A DNA stretch of 64,000 nt, taken from assembly GCA_016722065.1 (NCBI GenBank), contig JADKGX010000002.1, positions 930,001 to 994,000 on the forward strand. The letters are read 5' to 3'. The notes below the pieces were generated by a model, which searched no databases, had not been told where the DNA came from, and saw only the letters and a program-made list of their open reading frames with translations. How positions within the stretch are numbered: the stretch's first letter is position 1; the number at the start of each line of letters is the position of its first letter. The position numbers and the translations under genes are program-made. The stretch comes from Planctomycetota bacterium. Lineage in GTDB: Bacteria > Planctomycetota > UBA8742 > UBA2392. Shown here piece by piece: positions 25,631 to 35,276 of the stretch.

Positions 25631-27598
25631 CTATTTCTTCCAGTCTGGCAGCGTTGACAGAAACTCTTCCAGCTTGAGTTCGCCCAGTTCACCTTTGTCG
25701 CGCGAACGCACGTTGACACTTCCCGCCAGCTGTTCTTTTTCGCCAAGCACCAGAATGTATGGAATCTTCTGAAGGCTGGCCTCGCGGATCTTGTAGTTCA
25801 GCCGGTCATTTTTCAGGTTCACGTCTGCGCGCAGGCCAAAGTCGATCAGCTTGTCCTTCACCTGGTTGGCATAGGCCTCAAACTTCTCGCCCACGGGCAG
25901 AATCATTGCCTGCACGGGCGCCAGCCACAGCGGAAACGCGCCGGCGTAGTGTTCGATGATCATGCCCATGAAGCGCTCCAGCGAGCCCAACCCGGCACGG
26001 TGAATCATCACCGGGGTGTGGCGCGCGCCGTCGGCGCCGACGTATTCCAACCCAAAGCGCGCGGGCATGCTGAAATCCAGCTGGATCGTGCCGCACTGCC
26101 AGGTGCGCTTGAGGCTGTCGCGGATGTGAAAGTCAATTTTGGGGCCATAGAATGCGCCGTCGCCGGGGTTCAGCTTGTAGGTGTAGCCGCGCGATTCCAG
26201 GGCTTCCTTCAGGGCGTTTTCGGCTTTGTCCCACATTTCGTCGGTGCCCACGCGCTTGGCCGGGCGGGTGCTGAGTTCCATGTGGTAGTCGTTGATCTCA
26301 AAGTCGGAGTACACCTCTTTGAAGTAATCAATCAGCATCTGCACTTCGCCCACGATTTGGTCCGGGGTCACAAAGTGGTGGGCGTCGTCCTGGGTAAAGG
26401 CCTGCACACGAAACAACCCGTGCCGGACGCCGCTGAGTTCGCGCCGGTGCACCAGCCCAAGCTCGCTGTAGCGCAAGGGCATTTCGTTGTGTGAGCGCAG
26501 CTTGTGCTTGAAGATCAGGCAATGGCCGGGGCAGTTCATGGGCTTGACGGCCATCGGGCGGTCTTCTTCGACATCAATGACTTCACCCGGGTGTTTGGCG
26601 TCGTCCATCTTCATCTTGGTGAAGAACATGTTCTCCAGATAGTTCTGGTAATGGCCGCTGGTGTGCCACAGGTTCTCCGAAAGAATGATCGGCGCCTTCA
26701 CCTCGTGGTAGCCACGTTTGCGCAACTTGTTGCGGGCGTAGCTGGCCAGGGTGTTCCACAGTTGCGCGCCCTTGGGCAGGTAAAACGGAAAGCCTGGCGC
26801 GTCTTCCGTGAACATGAACAGTTCCTGCTGGTCGCCGATCAGCCGGTGGTCGCGCTTCTTGGCTTCTTCAAGCAGCTGGAAGTGCGCCTCAAGCTCTTCT
26901 TTGCCGAAGAACGCGGTACCGTACACGCGCTGAAGCTGCTCGCGGGCCTGGTCGGCGCGCCAGTAGCTGCCGCTGACCTTGGTCAGCTTGACGTGCTTCA
27001 GCCAGCCTGTATCGGGCACGTGCGGCCCGCGGCACAGGTCAATGAACTCGCCGTGCTTGTAAAACGTCAATTCCTCGCCACGGTCCTTGATGCCGCCAAC
27101 CAGCTCCTGCTTGAACTTGTTGTGGCCGCCATCGATGGCCTTGTAGCGCGCATAGTGTTCGTTGGCGTCGTCATAGCCGCTGACACAGCGCACAAAGGGC
27201 CGCGCTTCCTTGGCAATGCGGGCCATTTCGGCCTCGATTTTCGGAAAGTCCTCGGGCGTGATTTTTCCTTCGGGGTAAAAGATGTCGTAGTAGAAGCCTT
27301 CCTCTACCACCGGGCCGATCGTCAGTTGCGCCTTGGGAAAGATGCGCAGAATCGCGTCGGCCATCAGGTGCGCGGCGCTGTGCCGCAATACCTCCAGGGC
27401 TTCTTTGTCTTTCTTGGTAACAATGGCGACGTCCGCGCCATCCGGCAGCGGCCGTGAAAGGTCGACGACGCTGCCGTTGACCTTGGCAGCAATGGCAGCT
27501 TTGGCTAGTCCGGGTCCGATCGCGGCGGCAAGATCCGCCGCGCTGGCGCCATCGTTTAGTTGGCGCGCACTCCCGTCCGGGAGTTTTACAGTAACCAT
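25631..27598 (-). CDS. thrS: Threonyl-tRNA synthetase
   Basis: A 655-residue class II synthetase that charges tRNA-Thr. In order: TGS domain (residues 1-60), the editing/SAD domain with HSAAHLMADA (about 73), and the catalytic core with PMNCPGHCLIFKHK (zinc Cys), motif 2 FRVQAFTQDDAHHF and motif 3 PVMIHRAGLGSLERFMGMIIEHYAG. The C-terminal anticodon-binding domain starts near PLWLAPVQAMILPVG. Length and order are normal. The ATG at 27598 has AGGAG 8 nt upstream. It is a single gene with its own promoter and a leader of about 100 nt. Confidence 0.98.
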   Translation of the reverse strand: MVTVKLPDGSARQLNDGASAADLAAAIGPGLAKAAIAAKVNGSVVDLSRPLPDGADVAIVTKKDKEALEVLRHSAAHLMADAILRIFPKAQLTIGPVVEEGFYYDIFYPEGKITPEDFPKIEAEMARIAKEARPFVRCVSGYDDANEHYARYKAIDGGHNKFKQELVGGIKDRGEELTFYKHGEFIDLCRGPHVPDTGWLKHVKLTKVSGSYWRADQAREQLQRVYGTAFFGKEELEAHFQLLEEAKKRDHRLIGDQQELFMFTEDAPGFPFYLPKGAQLWNTLASYARNKLRKRGYHEVKAPIILSENLWHTSGHYQNYLENMFFTKMKMDDAKHPGEVIDVEEDRPMAVKPMNCPGHCLIFKHKLRSHNEMPLRYSELGLVHRRELSGVRHGLFRVQAFTQDDAHHFVTPDQIVGEVQMLIDYFKEVYSDFEINDYHMELSTRPAKRVGTDEMWDKAENALKEALESRGYTYKLNPGDGAFYGPKIDFHIRDSLKRTWQCGTIQLDFSMPARFGLEYVGADGARHTPVMIHRAGLGSLERFMGMIIEHYAGAFPLWLAPVQAMILPVGEKFEAYANQVKDKLIDFGLRADVNLKNDRLNYKIREASLQKIPYILVLGEKEQLAGSVNVRSRDKGELGELKLEEFLSTLPDWKK

Positions 27599-27704
27599 GA
27601 TTTTTCTCCTGCGGGATGGAAACGCCCATCCTCGCGTTTGCGCCGGCGCACTTTGGCGCGGGCGCGACCTGCCCGGCGGCTACAGTCCGCCGTGGCATGG
27701 GCAC

Positions 27705-27732
27705 AAGGTAGTGCAAGCTCTTGCCGTGTCAA
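27705..27732 (-). promoter_or_regulatory. Sigma70-type promoter of thrS
   Basis: Minus-strand TTGACA (27727-27732) and TACCTT (27705-27710) are 16 nt apart, the best -35 match in the window. The leader to the thrS ATG is about 100 nt. I could not identify a T-box in it. Confidence 0.6.
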
Positions 27733-27786
27733 GAGCAAGCGTTTTCAGCACGCCTGAACAGCAACCCGCAGATGCTCGGCGGCGAT

Positions 27787-27814
27787 TTGCCTTTGCGCGG
27801 CCACGGGCTAAAAC
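27787..27814 (+). promoter_or_regulatory. Leaderless-type promoter of the ATP-grasp gene
   Basis: TTGCCT (27787-27792) and TAAAAC (27809-27814) are 16 nt apart. The -10 ends 6 nt before the ATG at 27821, and there is no Shine-Dalgarno sequence. Confidence 0.5.
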
Positions 27815-27820
27815 CTTGCC

Positions 27821-29068
27821 ATGCGTGATGTGCTGATTCCCTTTCCGACGCTATGGGATCAACCACAACTGCAGGCTTGTCGACCAGACTGGGGGTCCCG
27901 CTTTTGCCCCCACCTGCTTTCGCCCCCAGACGCAGAAGTGCATTGGCTGTTTGACCTGGAAGCGTTTGTGCAGGCCCAAGTGGCAGGCTGGCGCGGCCGC
28001 GCCGCCGGCGTGTTCAGTTCCAGTGACTATCCGGGCGCTGTTGCGGCAGCAGCGATTGCCCAGGCACTTGGCCTGGCTGGCCCCGGCGCGGCCAGCGTGC
28101 TGCGCGCTACCCACAAGTACCGGGCCCGGCAAGCCATGCAGTCCGTTGCGCCGGTGCGACATGCGCTGATTGACCCCGACGCGATTGTTGCACCGGACAT
28201 CGGCTTTCCATGTTTCGTCAAGCCGGTCAAGGGCACCTATTCGATGTTTACCCGACGCGTTGAAGACTTGGCCGAGCTGCGGTCGTTTTTGCAGTCGGCC
28301 AACGTGCAGGAGTATCGCCACCAGTTCCTGGCCATCTTCAACCGCACCTGGCGCAAGCACACCGGCGACGCAGTGGATGGCAGGTACTTTTTGGCCGAAG
28401 AACCCTTGGGCGGTGCGCAGGTCACGGTTGAAGGCATGATTGCGCGGGGCCAAGTCACTATCTTTGGCGTGGTCGATTCCGAGTTTGCGCCCGACAGCAG
28501 CAGCTTTTCGCGCTTTGTGTATCCGTCGCGCCTGCCACCCGAACCCCAGCGCACATTGACAGACACCGCTACAGCCGCCGTCCTGGCGCTGGGCATCGAC
28601 AACACGTTGTTTAACCTTGAGTTGTTCTGGCACCCGCAGCGCGGGGCGCAGGTGATTGAATTCAACCCGCGCATGTGCGGGCAGTTTGCGGACCTTTACC
28701 AGCGCGTGGACGGCAAGAACAGCTATGTGGCCGCCATGGAACTTGCCTGCGGCCTCGAGCCAATGTGGCCGCGCGGCCAGGGAAAGTCCGCCATTGCCGC
28801 CAGCGTTCCGCTGCGCGTGTTTGAACCGGTCGAAGTCACGGCCGCGCCCACACCCGCACAACTGCTGGAGCTGGCAGAACGCTTTTCGGATGCGTTGATC
28901 TGGTCTGAAGTCTGCCCAGGCATGAAGCTGGACGAGCTGCACCTGGAGGACGGCGCCAGCACCCGCTATGCCGTGATCAATCTGGGCGCAGCCACAGAAG
29001 CCGAGTTGCAAGACTCCACACGGGCCATTGGCGCCGCCCTGGGCTTTCAATTCCAGCCGCTGCGCTGA
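27821..29068 (+). CDS. ATP-grasp enzyme, substrate unknown
   Basis: A 415-residue ATP-grasp protein. The N-terminal pre-grasp domain holds GVFSSSDYPGAVAAAAIAQALGL and ATHKYRARQAM. The ATP-binding part has FPCFVKPVKGTYSMFTR (Lys of the adenine loop), VTVEGMIARGQVTIFGVVDS and VIEFNPRMCGQFADLY, where Glu and Asn would hold Mg. Such proteins ligate a carboxylate to an amine or thiol through an acyl-phosphate. Neighbours (thrS divergent, a surface protein convergent) do not reveal the substrate. A carnosine-synthase/amino-acid-ligase-like role is one option. Confidence 0.8.
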   Translation: MRDVLIPFPTLWDQPQLQACRPDWGSRFCPHLLSPPDAEVHWLFDLEAFVQAQVAGWRGRAAGVFSSSDYPGAVAAAAIAQALGLAGPGAASVLRATHKYRARQAMQSVAPVRHALIDPDAIVAPDIGFPCFVKPVKGTYSMFTRRVEDLAELRSFLQSANVQEYRHQFLAIFNRTWRKHTGDAVDGRYFLAEEPLGGAQVTVEGMIARGQVTIFGVVDSEFAPDSSSFSRFVYPSRLPPEPQRTLTDTATAAVLALGIDNTLFNLELFWHPQRGAQVIEFNPRMCGQFADLYQRVDGKNSYVAAMELACGLEPMWPRGQGKSAIAASVPLRVFEPVEVTAAPTPAQLLELAERFSDALIWSEVCPGMKLDELHLEDGASTRYAVINLGAATEAELQDSTRAIGAALGFQFQPLR

Positions 29069-29093
29069 CGGCGTGGCAGGTTGCCCAAGGACA

Positions 29094-29115
29094 GGGGAGG
29101 CCTTGTGGCCTCCCC
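29094..29115. terminator. Strong hairpin between convergent genes
   Basis: GGGGAGGCC (29094-29102) pairs perfectly with GGCCTCCCC (29107-29115) around TTGT. No T-run follows on either strand. It probably ends or protects both transcripts. Confidence 0.5.
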
Positions 29116-29154
29116 AGTTGGTGGGAGCTTGGTTGGGGTGGGTACCTTACCGCA

Positions 29155-32100
29155 CTACTCGCGGGCTGCGCGCTTGCGCAGTGCGATGGACACCAAGGCA
29201 GCGATTCCAAGCAATGCCGCCCAGGGCCCGAATGTTACGTCGTTGGCCACGCAACCGCCGCCTCCACCGCCACCACCACCACCGCCCGAAGACGGATTGT
29301 TGATGGTGATGCTGACGGCCGTGTCATTGAACACCGCCGGCGTCGAAGAATCGGTCACACGAACCGTGAATGTTGCAGGACCCGCCACAGTCGGCGTGCC
29401 ACTGACCGTACCCGTTGGGCTGAGAGCCATTCCCGCAGGCAAAGCACCGGCCGTGATCGCGAAAGCGTAGGGTCCCGTACCGCCAGTTACGACAAGGTTG
29501 ACCGGCGTGTAGCTGAAGGTGCGCAGGCCAACGGGCAAAGTTGTGTTAGTGACCACAGGCAACCCTGCGGCCGGAGCAACCACCGCAATGGAGAAGGCCT
29601 GCGAAGACATGGCGTTGAGGCTGTCGACTGCAGTAACCGTGAAGTTGAATGCGCCCGGAATGTCAGTGCAAACACCAGAAATCACACCCGAGGTGCTCAT
29701 GCTCAAACCGGCTGGCATGGCACCGGCTGTAACGGACATGGAAACCGCGCCTGTGCCGCCCGTGGTGACAATGCTGGCGCCAGCATAGGTGGCGTTCTGC
29801 GTTGCATTGGGCAGCGCGGGGGCCGTCACAAAGCTGACAGCCGCAGCCACCGCAATCGAGGTGCGAATCGTGACGTTGTTGGTGCCGTCTGTGACCGTCA
29901 CTTCCCATACCTGCGTGCCTGCATCAGCCGCCACCAGCGTGCCGTTGGGGAACACTTGCAGCGTCATGCCGGCGATCAGGGCGAAGTTGAAGCCCGTGCC
30001 GCCAGTGGGGCCGCTGATCTGAGTCGGCGAGCCCAACAGGGCCAGCGACTGACCCGTGTTGGCGTCGGTCACTGTGGCCAGGTCGACCGTAACCGTTGCG
30101 CCCAGGCCCACGGTGTAGGCTGTCAGGTAGGGCGTTGCCACGGAGCCGTCACCGCTGATGCCGGTGATGGGCGTGTGGGTCGGAGCAACGTCGCCAATCA
30201 CAATCATTACGTCAACCACTACGGGCGTGGTCGTGCCTGCGTCCTCAAACGTCACCTGCCAGGTGTACGTGCCCGGCGGGTTGGTGCCGCTGGCGGTGCC
30301 AGTCCAGCTCAAGGTCAGCGGCTGGCCGGGGCTTGGAATGGAGGGCGCCGTAATGCCTGCGGGCGCTGTGGCCGGCGGGGCAATGCTGGTGACCGTGATG
30401 TTGTCCGATTCCGGGTCCGTCAGTTCGATATCTGCGCTGGCCAACGTGGCGCCAGGCGCAAGATTGACGCTGAAGGGGCCGTTGGTACCACCCGAGAACG
30501 AGGAACCGGTGGCGATGTTGGCCACAGCTTCGCCGTTGGGAATGAAACCGACGCCCGTAACCGTGAAGGTATAGGGGTTCTCGTTCAGGTCGTCGTTCGG
30601 AATCGAGATGCTGAAGCCGAAGTTACCCGGCGAAGGCTGCACGTTGACCGTGAAGGTCGTAGAGCCCCCGATAGCAACCGTGGAAGCCGGCGGAGTCACC
30701 ATGGTGATGGAAGGCACGCCGGTACCCGAGGTCAGGGTGATCGAGCCGGTGATGTTCAGTACGGCGGCACCGGTTGTGTTCAGGATCGTCCAGGTGAAGT
30801 TCTGGCCAACCGTGGACACGTTGCCGATGTCGTCGTTGGTCGTTACTGGAATGCTGACGCCAGTGGTGCGCTCCACATCAATCTCAGGCTGGGGCGAGGC
30901 CGCACGCTCGTCGGCACCGGCATCGCGCTCAGCCCCGATCGGGCGTGTCTGGCCGTCAAAGTCGACGTTTGTGGTCGAACCCACGGCCAAGTCAATCGCC
31001 GGCGAAACACCGGTGATGTGCAAGTCTTCGGTGCCCGTGCCAATGTCGACCAGCAGCGGGTCGGCGTTGACGCCGTTGACGTCGCGGCCGGTGGACTGCC
31101 ACTGGGCAAAGGTGCCAGCCGAGGCGTCGTTGCTCATCAACGCGCCGCCACTGAGGAACACCACGTTGCGGTCCGCCACGGTGGGCAGCGAGGCCGTCGT
31201 GGCCGTGTCGCCCAGATAGTAGACCGGGGTAGAGCCGGAGCTGGTCAAGTGAATCACGTTGTAGGAGATGTCCGCCAGCGCTGTCGTGGAGCCATTGACG
31301 TAGAACACACCGCCAATCGCCGTGCTGCTGTTGTGCAGAATCGTGTTGTGGCGAATCACAAAGTTGTTGCCCGCGCGGCGCGAGCCAATCACGCCCGTGG
31401 GGCCACCCGTGGCACCGCCACCGATGGTGCCACCGCCTGCGCCGGCCACACCCCAGATCAGGTTGTTTTCGACCAACACGTTGTTGGGCCCGATGCCGGC
31501 ACCGCTGCCGTACATGTGAATGGCCGAACCGGTGGTGATGCCATGAATCTTGCAGCCGCGAATGGTCAGGTTGTCGGAGCTCGCGGCCGTGGAGCAATAC
31601 CACATCACGCCAAACATGTTGCCGCCGGTGATTTCCAGCCCCTCAAGCGTGAGGTTGCCGATGTTGCGAAACGCCATCACGCCGGTTGTCCCCTGGGTGT
31701 AGGTGTCGGGGCAGGTGTTGCCCGAAATCACCGGGAACTCGCCGGCCGCGGCACGGAATGTCAGCGTGTTGGTGGCACTGACGCCCGGCACGTCGTCGAT
31801 GGTCGAACCATCGGCGCCCAGTGCATATGACGCGCCCGTGGTGTACGCACCGCCGTCGTCATAGATTTCAAAGATGACCGGGCCGGTCACGCCCACCAGT
31901 TCCAGGTCGTCAAAGGCCGCGCCGATGTCGGTGTAGTTCACACCGGAACCACCGGCCTTGTTGATGACGTAGGTACCGCTGAACGGAACCAGCGCATTGC
32001 CGCTGACCGTCCAGTTGTAGGGGTTCTCGTTGGCGTCGTTGTTGTCAATACTGACCGTAAAGCCAAAGGCGGCCGCGCTGACGTTGACACTCAAGACCAG

Positions 32101-34782
32101 GCTGGTGTTGCCACTTGCCGCCACGATGCCCGCAGGTGACGTGGTGACAGTTGCGCTGCAACCAGTGATGGCGCCAATCACAACGTTGCTCGTGCTCAGT
32201 GGCGTCGATCCGTTGTTCTGGATCGTGTAGGTCAAGTTCGCCGGAGTACCCACCAGAAAGCCCGTGGGTGTGTCCGTGCCGCCGTCGGCGATCGCCGTGG
32301 CACCGCGCAGAACGTCCATTTCGGGGTTGGCGGTGTTGACGGTGATCGAATAGGGCTGTGTGGCATCAGGGTTGACGCCGTTGGTGACGTTGATGGTGAA
32401 GTTGAAGGTGCCCGTGGCCGTAGGTGTGCCATTCAGGACACCGGTTGCAGCCGTCAGGGTCAAACCATTTGGCAGCGCACCCGAAATCACGCTCCAGGTA
32501 AACGTAGCCGGGAAACCAGAGGCCGTGAAATTGTGGCTGTAGGGCGTCGTCAAGAAGCCCACCGGAGGCGTGCCGCTGGTGATCTGTGGTGCGGTGGCAG
32601 AAAGCAGTGCCTCGTCGGCGCCAATATCCACGCTGGTACCTTGGGGGCGGGTGTCGCCGTCAATGTCGATCGCCAGGGTAGAAGTTTGGCCCGTCGGGTT
32701 GATGCAGGGTGAGCCGCTTTGCAAGTGCAGGTCAAAGGGAGTGGAGGTGCTGACCAGCATCGGGTCGGCATTGCTGCCATTGGCATCCAGCCCCAGGCTT
32801 TGCCAGGTTGTGAAGGGATTACGTGTTGCCTGGTTGCAGTGCACGGCCGCGAACCAGTAATTGAAGTTCGCCACCGTGGGTGTGGATGTGGTGGAGTTCA
32901 AGTAGATCGCGGGAATCGTCGCGCTGGTGCAGACCACAATGTTGTTGCTGACATTGGCCAGCGGATAGGTCGTGCTGCTGGAGTAAGCGTAAATGCCGCC
33001 TGTGCCCGTAAGGGTGCTGGTGTGAATCACGGTGTTGTGGCGGACAATCGTGGTGCCGTTGGCGGCGTTACGAATCGTGATGGCGCCGTTGGTCAATGTC
33101 TGCAGGGCCGGCGACGTGGCCAGCGAAGCCGTAAGGCAGTTATAGACGAAGTTGTTTTCGACCAGGAAGTTGTTTGCATAACCGGCGTTCAAGCCCATGT
33201 GCGCAATGCCAGGCCCGTTGGGGATGTCGTACACCTTGCAGCGACGAATCGTGATATCCGTGGTATTCAGCAGAATGCCGGCAATGTTGTTGCCCTGGGC
33301 CATAATGCCGAAGTTGGGGCCACCAAAGACCTCCAGGCCTTCCACTGTGACGTAGGACTGGTTGATGACCAGTCCGCCGCGGCCTGTCTGGGCCACTGTC
33401 GTGCTGGATGGCGCCAGGATAGCGCCGCTGGCGTTGCCCTGCACTTTGGGTGTCTGGCCCGTGGCCGCGCGCAGCGTAATTGTGTTTGTCGCGGAACTAC
33501 CGGGCACCGGGGTCATCGCCGGGATGGGCGTGGTGCTGGAGATACCCAAGCTGTACGACGGATCTGACACATAGGTTGCGCTGTCGGTGATAGACAGAAT
33601 CACCGGGCCAGCCACGCCGACACTCTCCAGGGCGTCAAAGGCAGCACCAATGGAGCTGAAGTCGCCACTGGTCTGGTTGATGGTGAACGTGCCAGACAAG
33701 CGCACAACCCAGGAACCAGAAGCCATGGGATAGGCCGTATAGTCTGTGGTTGAACCCCAGTTCGCCGACGCGGCACTGGCCACCGAAAACGCAATGGTCT
33801 GGCCCGCGGTCAGCGCACTGGAGTAAGAAATCGCAAGCAACACGCGCGACGTGGTTCCACCCGTGACACTAAGCAGCGGTCCACCCGCAAATGTGATTGA
33901 TCCGCCACTCAAGGTGCCTGTGCCCAAAACGGTGTCAGCGCCGTCGACGGCGCCGTTGGTGTTGTTATCGCGAACCAGCTTGATGTTGTTAATCGAAGCG
34001 TCAGGCACAGAACCTGACTTGGAAAAGGCCAGGCTGGAAAGGTCGGCGTTGCCACCGAAGGCCGACATGTTCATATCCATAACCACCAGGTCCGAAGCAG
34101 TGGTCGTCAAGCCGCCACCGTTAGACAACTGGTTGGACATGATCACGGCATTGCCGGGCGGAATGTACAAGAACTGAATGCCAAAGTTCCCGCCTGTGGC
34201 TGCAGCACCGGCGGCCGCCGTGCCGTTTTGGTAAACTCGACTGCGTGTTTGCTCCGGTGCAGCGGGGGCAGCTGTGCTTTGAGTCCAGCCGGTCGCGCTC
34301 CGAGCGGTGTAGGTCCAGTCAAGTACGATGGCCTGCGTGCCATTCCAGGTAAATGGCGTGGACAAGTCAAAACGATACCAGGAGTTGGTGCCTGTTCCCG
34401 CCGTAGCGGTGGGCGTTACGGTGCCGGGACCAAACGCCGAAACCAGCGTACCTGTCGTGTAATTCGTATCAAATGACGTCGTCAAGGCGTTCACGGCCAG
34501 AGTCGTATAACCAAACCGGATCTCTAGCCCTGTAAACTGTGGCGGCGAAATCGTTGAGCCAGACACCCGGAGTGCAACTATGCTCGAACCCGCCGGAACG
34601 CCTGCTAGGTCGTTCGTGTCGTAAGCAGACTGAAATCGACCTGCTGCCGCGCTGAAGTTGAACGGGAAGGCATTTCCAGTCCCTTCAACACCGAGTTGCT
34701 TCACGACTTGAGCAGCCAAGCCGGAGCTTCCCAACATCAGCGTCAACGCCACGAGAACCCTTACCGCATGGTGCATCTTCAT
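29155..34782 (-). CDS. Giant beta-helix/Ig surface protein with Cys C-terminal anchor
   Basis: A 1875-residue exported protein; the ATG at 34782 has GGAGA 5 nt upstream and leads into a signal peptide (VLVALTLMLGSSGLAA). Two large parallel-beta-helix regions (about 355-740 and 965-1330) each begin with the same cap (DIGAAFDDLELVGVTGPVIF, SIGAAFDALESVGVAGPVIL) and carry VENNFVYN/VENNLIWG rungs. Between and after them are putative-Ig domains (SGALPNGLTL, GALPAGMALSPTGTVSGTP) and choice-of-anchor-D domains (NENPYNWTVSG, NENPYTFTVTG). The end is eleven glycines, Cys1844, a hydrophobic helix and RKRAARE. Beta-helices of this kind bind or cleave polysaccharides or serve as adhesins; no catalytic triad is recognised. 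Confidence 0.85.
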   Translation of the reverse strand: MKMHHAVRVLVALTLMLGSSGLAAQVVKQLGVEGTGNAFPFNFSAAAGRFQSAYDTNDLAGVPAGSSIVALRVSGSTISPPQFTGLEIRFGYTTLAVNALTTSFDTNYTTGTLVSAFGPGTVTPTATAGTGTNSWYRFDLSTPFTWNGTQAIVLDWTYTARSATGWTQSTAAPAAPEQTRSRVYQNGTAAAGAAATGGNFGIQFLYIPPGNAVIMSNQLSNGGGLTTTASDLVVMDMNMSAFGGNADLSSLAFSKSGSVPDASINNIKLVRDNNTNGAVDGADTVLGTGTLSGGSITFAGGPLLSVTGGTTSRVLLAISYSSALTAGQTIAFSVASAASANWGSTTDYTAYPMASGSWVVRLSGTFTINQTSGDFSSIGAAFDALESVGVAGPVILSITDSATYVSDPSYSLGISSTTPIPAMTPVPGSSATNTITLRAATGQTPKVQGNASGAILAPSSTTVAQTGRGGLVINQSYVTVEGLEVFGGPNFGIMAQGNNIAGILLNTTDITIRRCKVYDIPNGPGIAHMGLNAGYANNFLVENNFVYNCLTASLATSPALQTLTNGAITIRNAANGTTIVRHNTVIHTSTLTGTGGIYAYSSSTTYPLANVSNNIVVCTSATIPAIYLNSTTSTPTVANFNYWFAAVHCNQATRNPFTTWQSLGLDANGSNADPMLVSTSTPFDLHLQSGSPCINPTGQTSTLAIDIDGDTRPQGTSVDIGADEALLSATAPQITSGTPPVGFLTTPYSHNFTASGFPATFTWSVISGALPNGLTLTAATGVLNGTPTATGTFNFTINVTNGVNPDATQPYSITVNTANPEMDVLRGATAIADGGTDTPTGFLVGTPANLTYTIQNNGSTPLSTSNVVIGAITGCSATVTTSPAGIVAASGNTSLVLSVNVSAAAFGFTVSIDNNDANENPYNWTVSGNALVPFSGTYVINKAGGSGVNYTDIGAAFDDLELVGVTGPVIFEIYDDGGAYTTGASYALGADGSTIDDVPGVSATNTLTFRAAAGEFPVISGNTCPDTYTQGTTGVMAFRNIGNLTLEGLEITGGNMFGVMWYCSTAASSDNLTIRGCKIHGITTGSAIHMYGSGAGIGPNNVLVENNLIWGVAGAGGGTIGGGATGGPTGVIGSRRAGNNFVIRHNTILHNSSTAIGGVFYVNGSTTALADISYNVIHLTSSGSTPVYYLGDTATTASLPTVADRNVVFLSGGALMSNDASAGTFAQWQSTGRDVNGVNADPLLVDIGTGTEDLHITGVSPAIDLAVGSTTNVDFDGQTRPIGAERDAGADERAASPQPEIDVERTTGVSIPVTTNDDIGNVSTVGQNFTWTILNTTGAAVLNITGSITLTSGTGVPSITMVTPPASTVAIGGSTTFTVNVQPSPGNFGFSISIPNDDLNENPYTFTVTGVGFIPNGEAVANIATGSSFSGGTNGPFSVNLAPGATLASADIELTDPESDNITVTSIAPPATAPAGITAPSIPSPGQPLTLSWTGTASGTNPPGTYTWQVTFEDAGTTTPVVVDVMIVIGDVAPTHTPITGISGDGSVATPYLTAYTVGLGATVTVDLATVTDANTGQSLALLGSPTQISGPTGGTGFNFALIAGMTLQVFPNGTLVAADAGTQVWEVTVTDGTNNVTIRTSIAVAAAVSFVTAPALPNATQNATYAGASIVTTGGTGAVSMSVTAGAMPAGLSMSTSGVISGVCTDIPGAFNFTVTAVDSLNAMSSQAFSIAVVAPAAGLPVVTNTTLPVGLRTFSYTPVNLVVTGGTGPYAFAITAGALPAGMALSPTGTVSGTPTVAGPATFTVRVTDSSTPAVFNDTAVSITINNPSSGGGGGGGGGGGCVANDVTFGPWAALLGIAALVSIALRKRAARE

Positions 34783-34800
34783 CTATCTCTCCGAACCCAG

Positions 34801-34821
34801 GGGCCTTCCCCAAAAAGGCCC
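34801..34821 (-). promoter_or_regulatory. Leader hairpin of the giant surface protein
   Basis: GGGCCTT (34801-34807) pairs with AAGGCCC (34815-34821) in the 5' leader, about 20 nt before the start codon. Confidence 0.35.
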
Positions 34822-34837
34822 AACCTTGAATCTCAAG

Positions 34838-34857
34838 AAGTGACTAGTAGGTCACTT
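34838..34857. promoter_or_regulatory. Inverted repeat, possible operator
   Basis: AAGTGAC (34838-34844) and GTCACTT (34851-34857) flank TAGTAG. It is in the 494-bp gene-free stretch 34783-35276 between two divergent genes. On the plus strand T's follow it, but no plus-strand gene ends here. I see no other convincing element in this gap. Confidence 0.35.
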
Positions 34858-35264
34858 TTTCTACGCATTCGCCTCGCTGAAGCCCGGCGACCAATCTTGG
34901 GTCAACGGGAAGCTGCAACCACCAACGAGGTGCAATTGACGAAACGATCCTGGATCAAAAGCGATTCCCGTGCCATTGCTTCAAACAAGACTATCCTATG
35001 GCGTCTATCCACAACATGCTTTGCTGTGGCCGCTTGTGACGATCGCTGCTGCGTTACCCCTTCCACCGAAATTGTGTGATTTGGCGCTGATGATGCGTCT
35101 TGATCTATCTTGAAGCTTTATCCATAGCGCAATGCACATAGTGCCTTGCTGTAACATCGGTGCATTCCATGTCAGCAGGCCGAAGGTTGCGTCCTGGCGT
35201 AACAACACTCTCCGCAGCGAAAAACCGATCCCTGACGGGGGGCACCGAAACCAGCACTTTGCGC

Positions 35265-35270
35265 TACAAT
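35265..35270 (+). promoter_or_regulatory. -10 hexamer of the leaderless kinase gene
   Basis: TACAAT ends 6 nt before the ATG at 35277, and no ribosome-binding site lies between. A -35 match is not obvious. Confidence 0.45.
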
Positions 35271-35276
35271 CTATCC

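Noticed and set aside
27599..27704. T-box leader for thrS
   Set aside because: The 100-nt leader has no specifier loop or T-box sequence that I can recognise.
29956..31830. A 624-codon open frame on the plus strand
   Set aside because: Antisense to the giant beta-helix protein; composition (Arg, Gly, His, Val) is typical of a shadow frame and it has no motif or ribosome-binding site.
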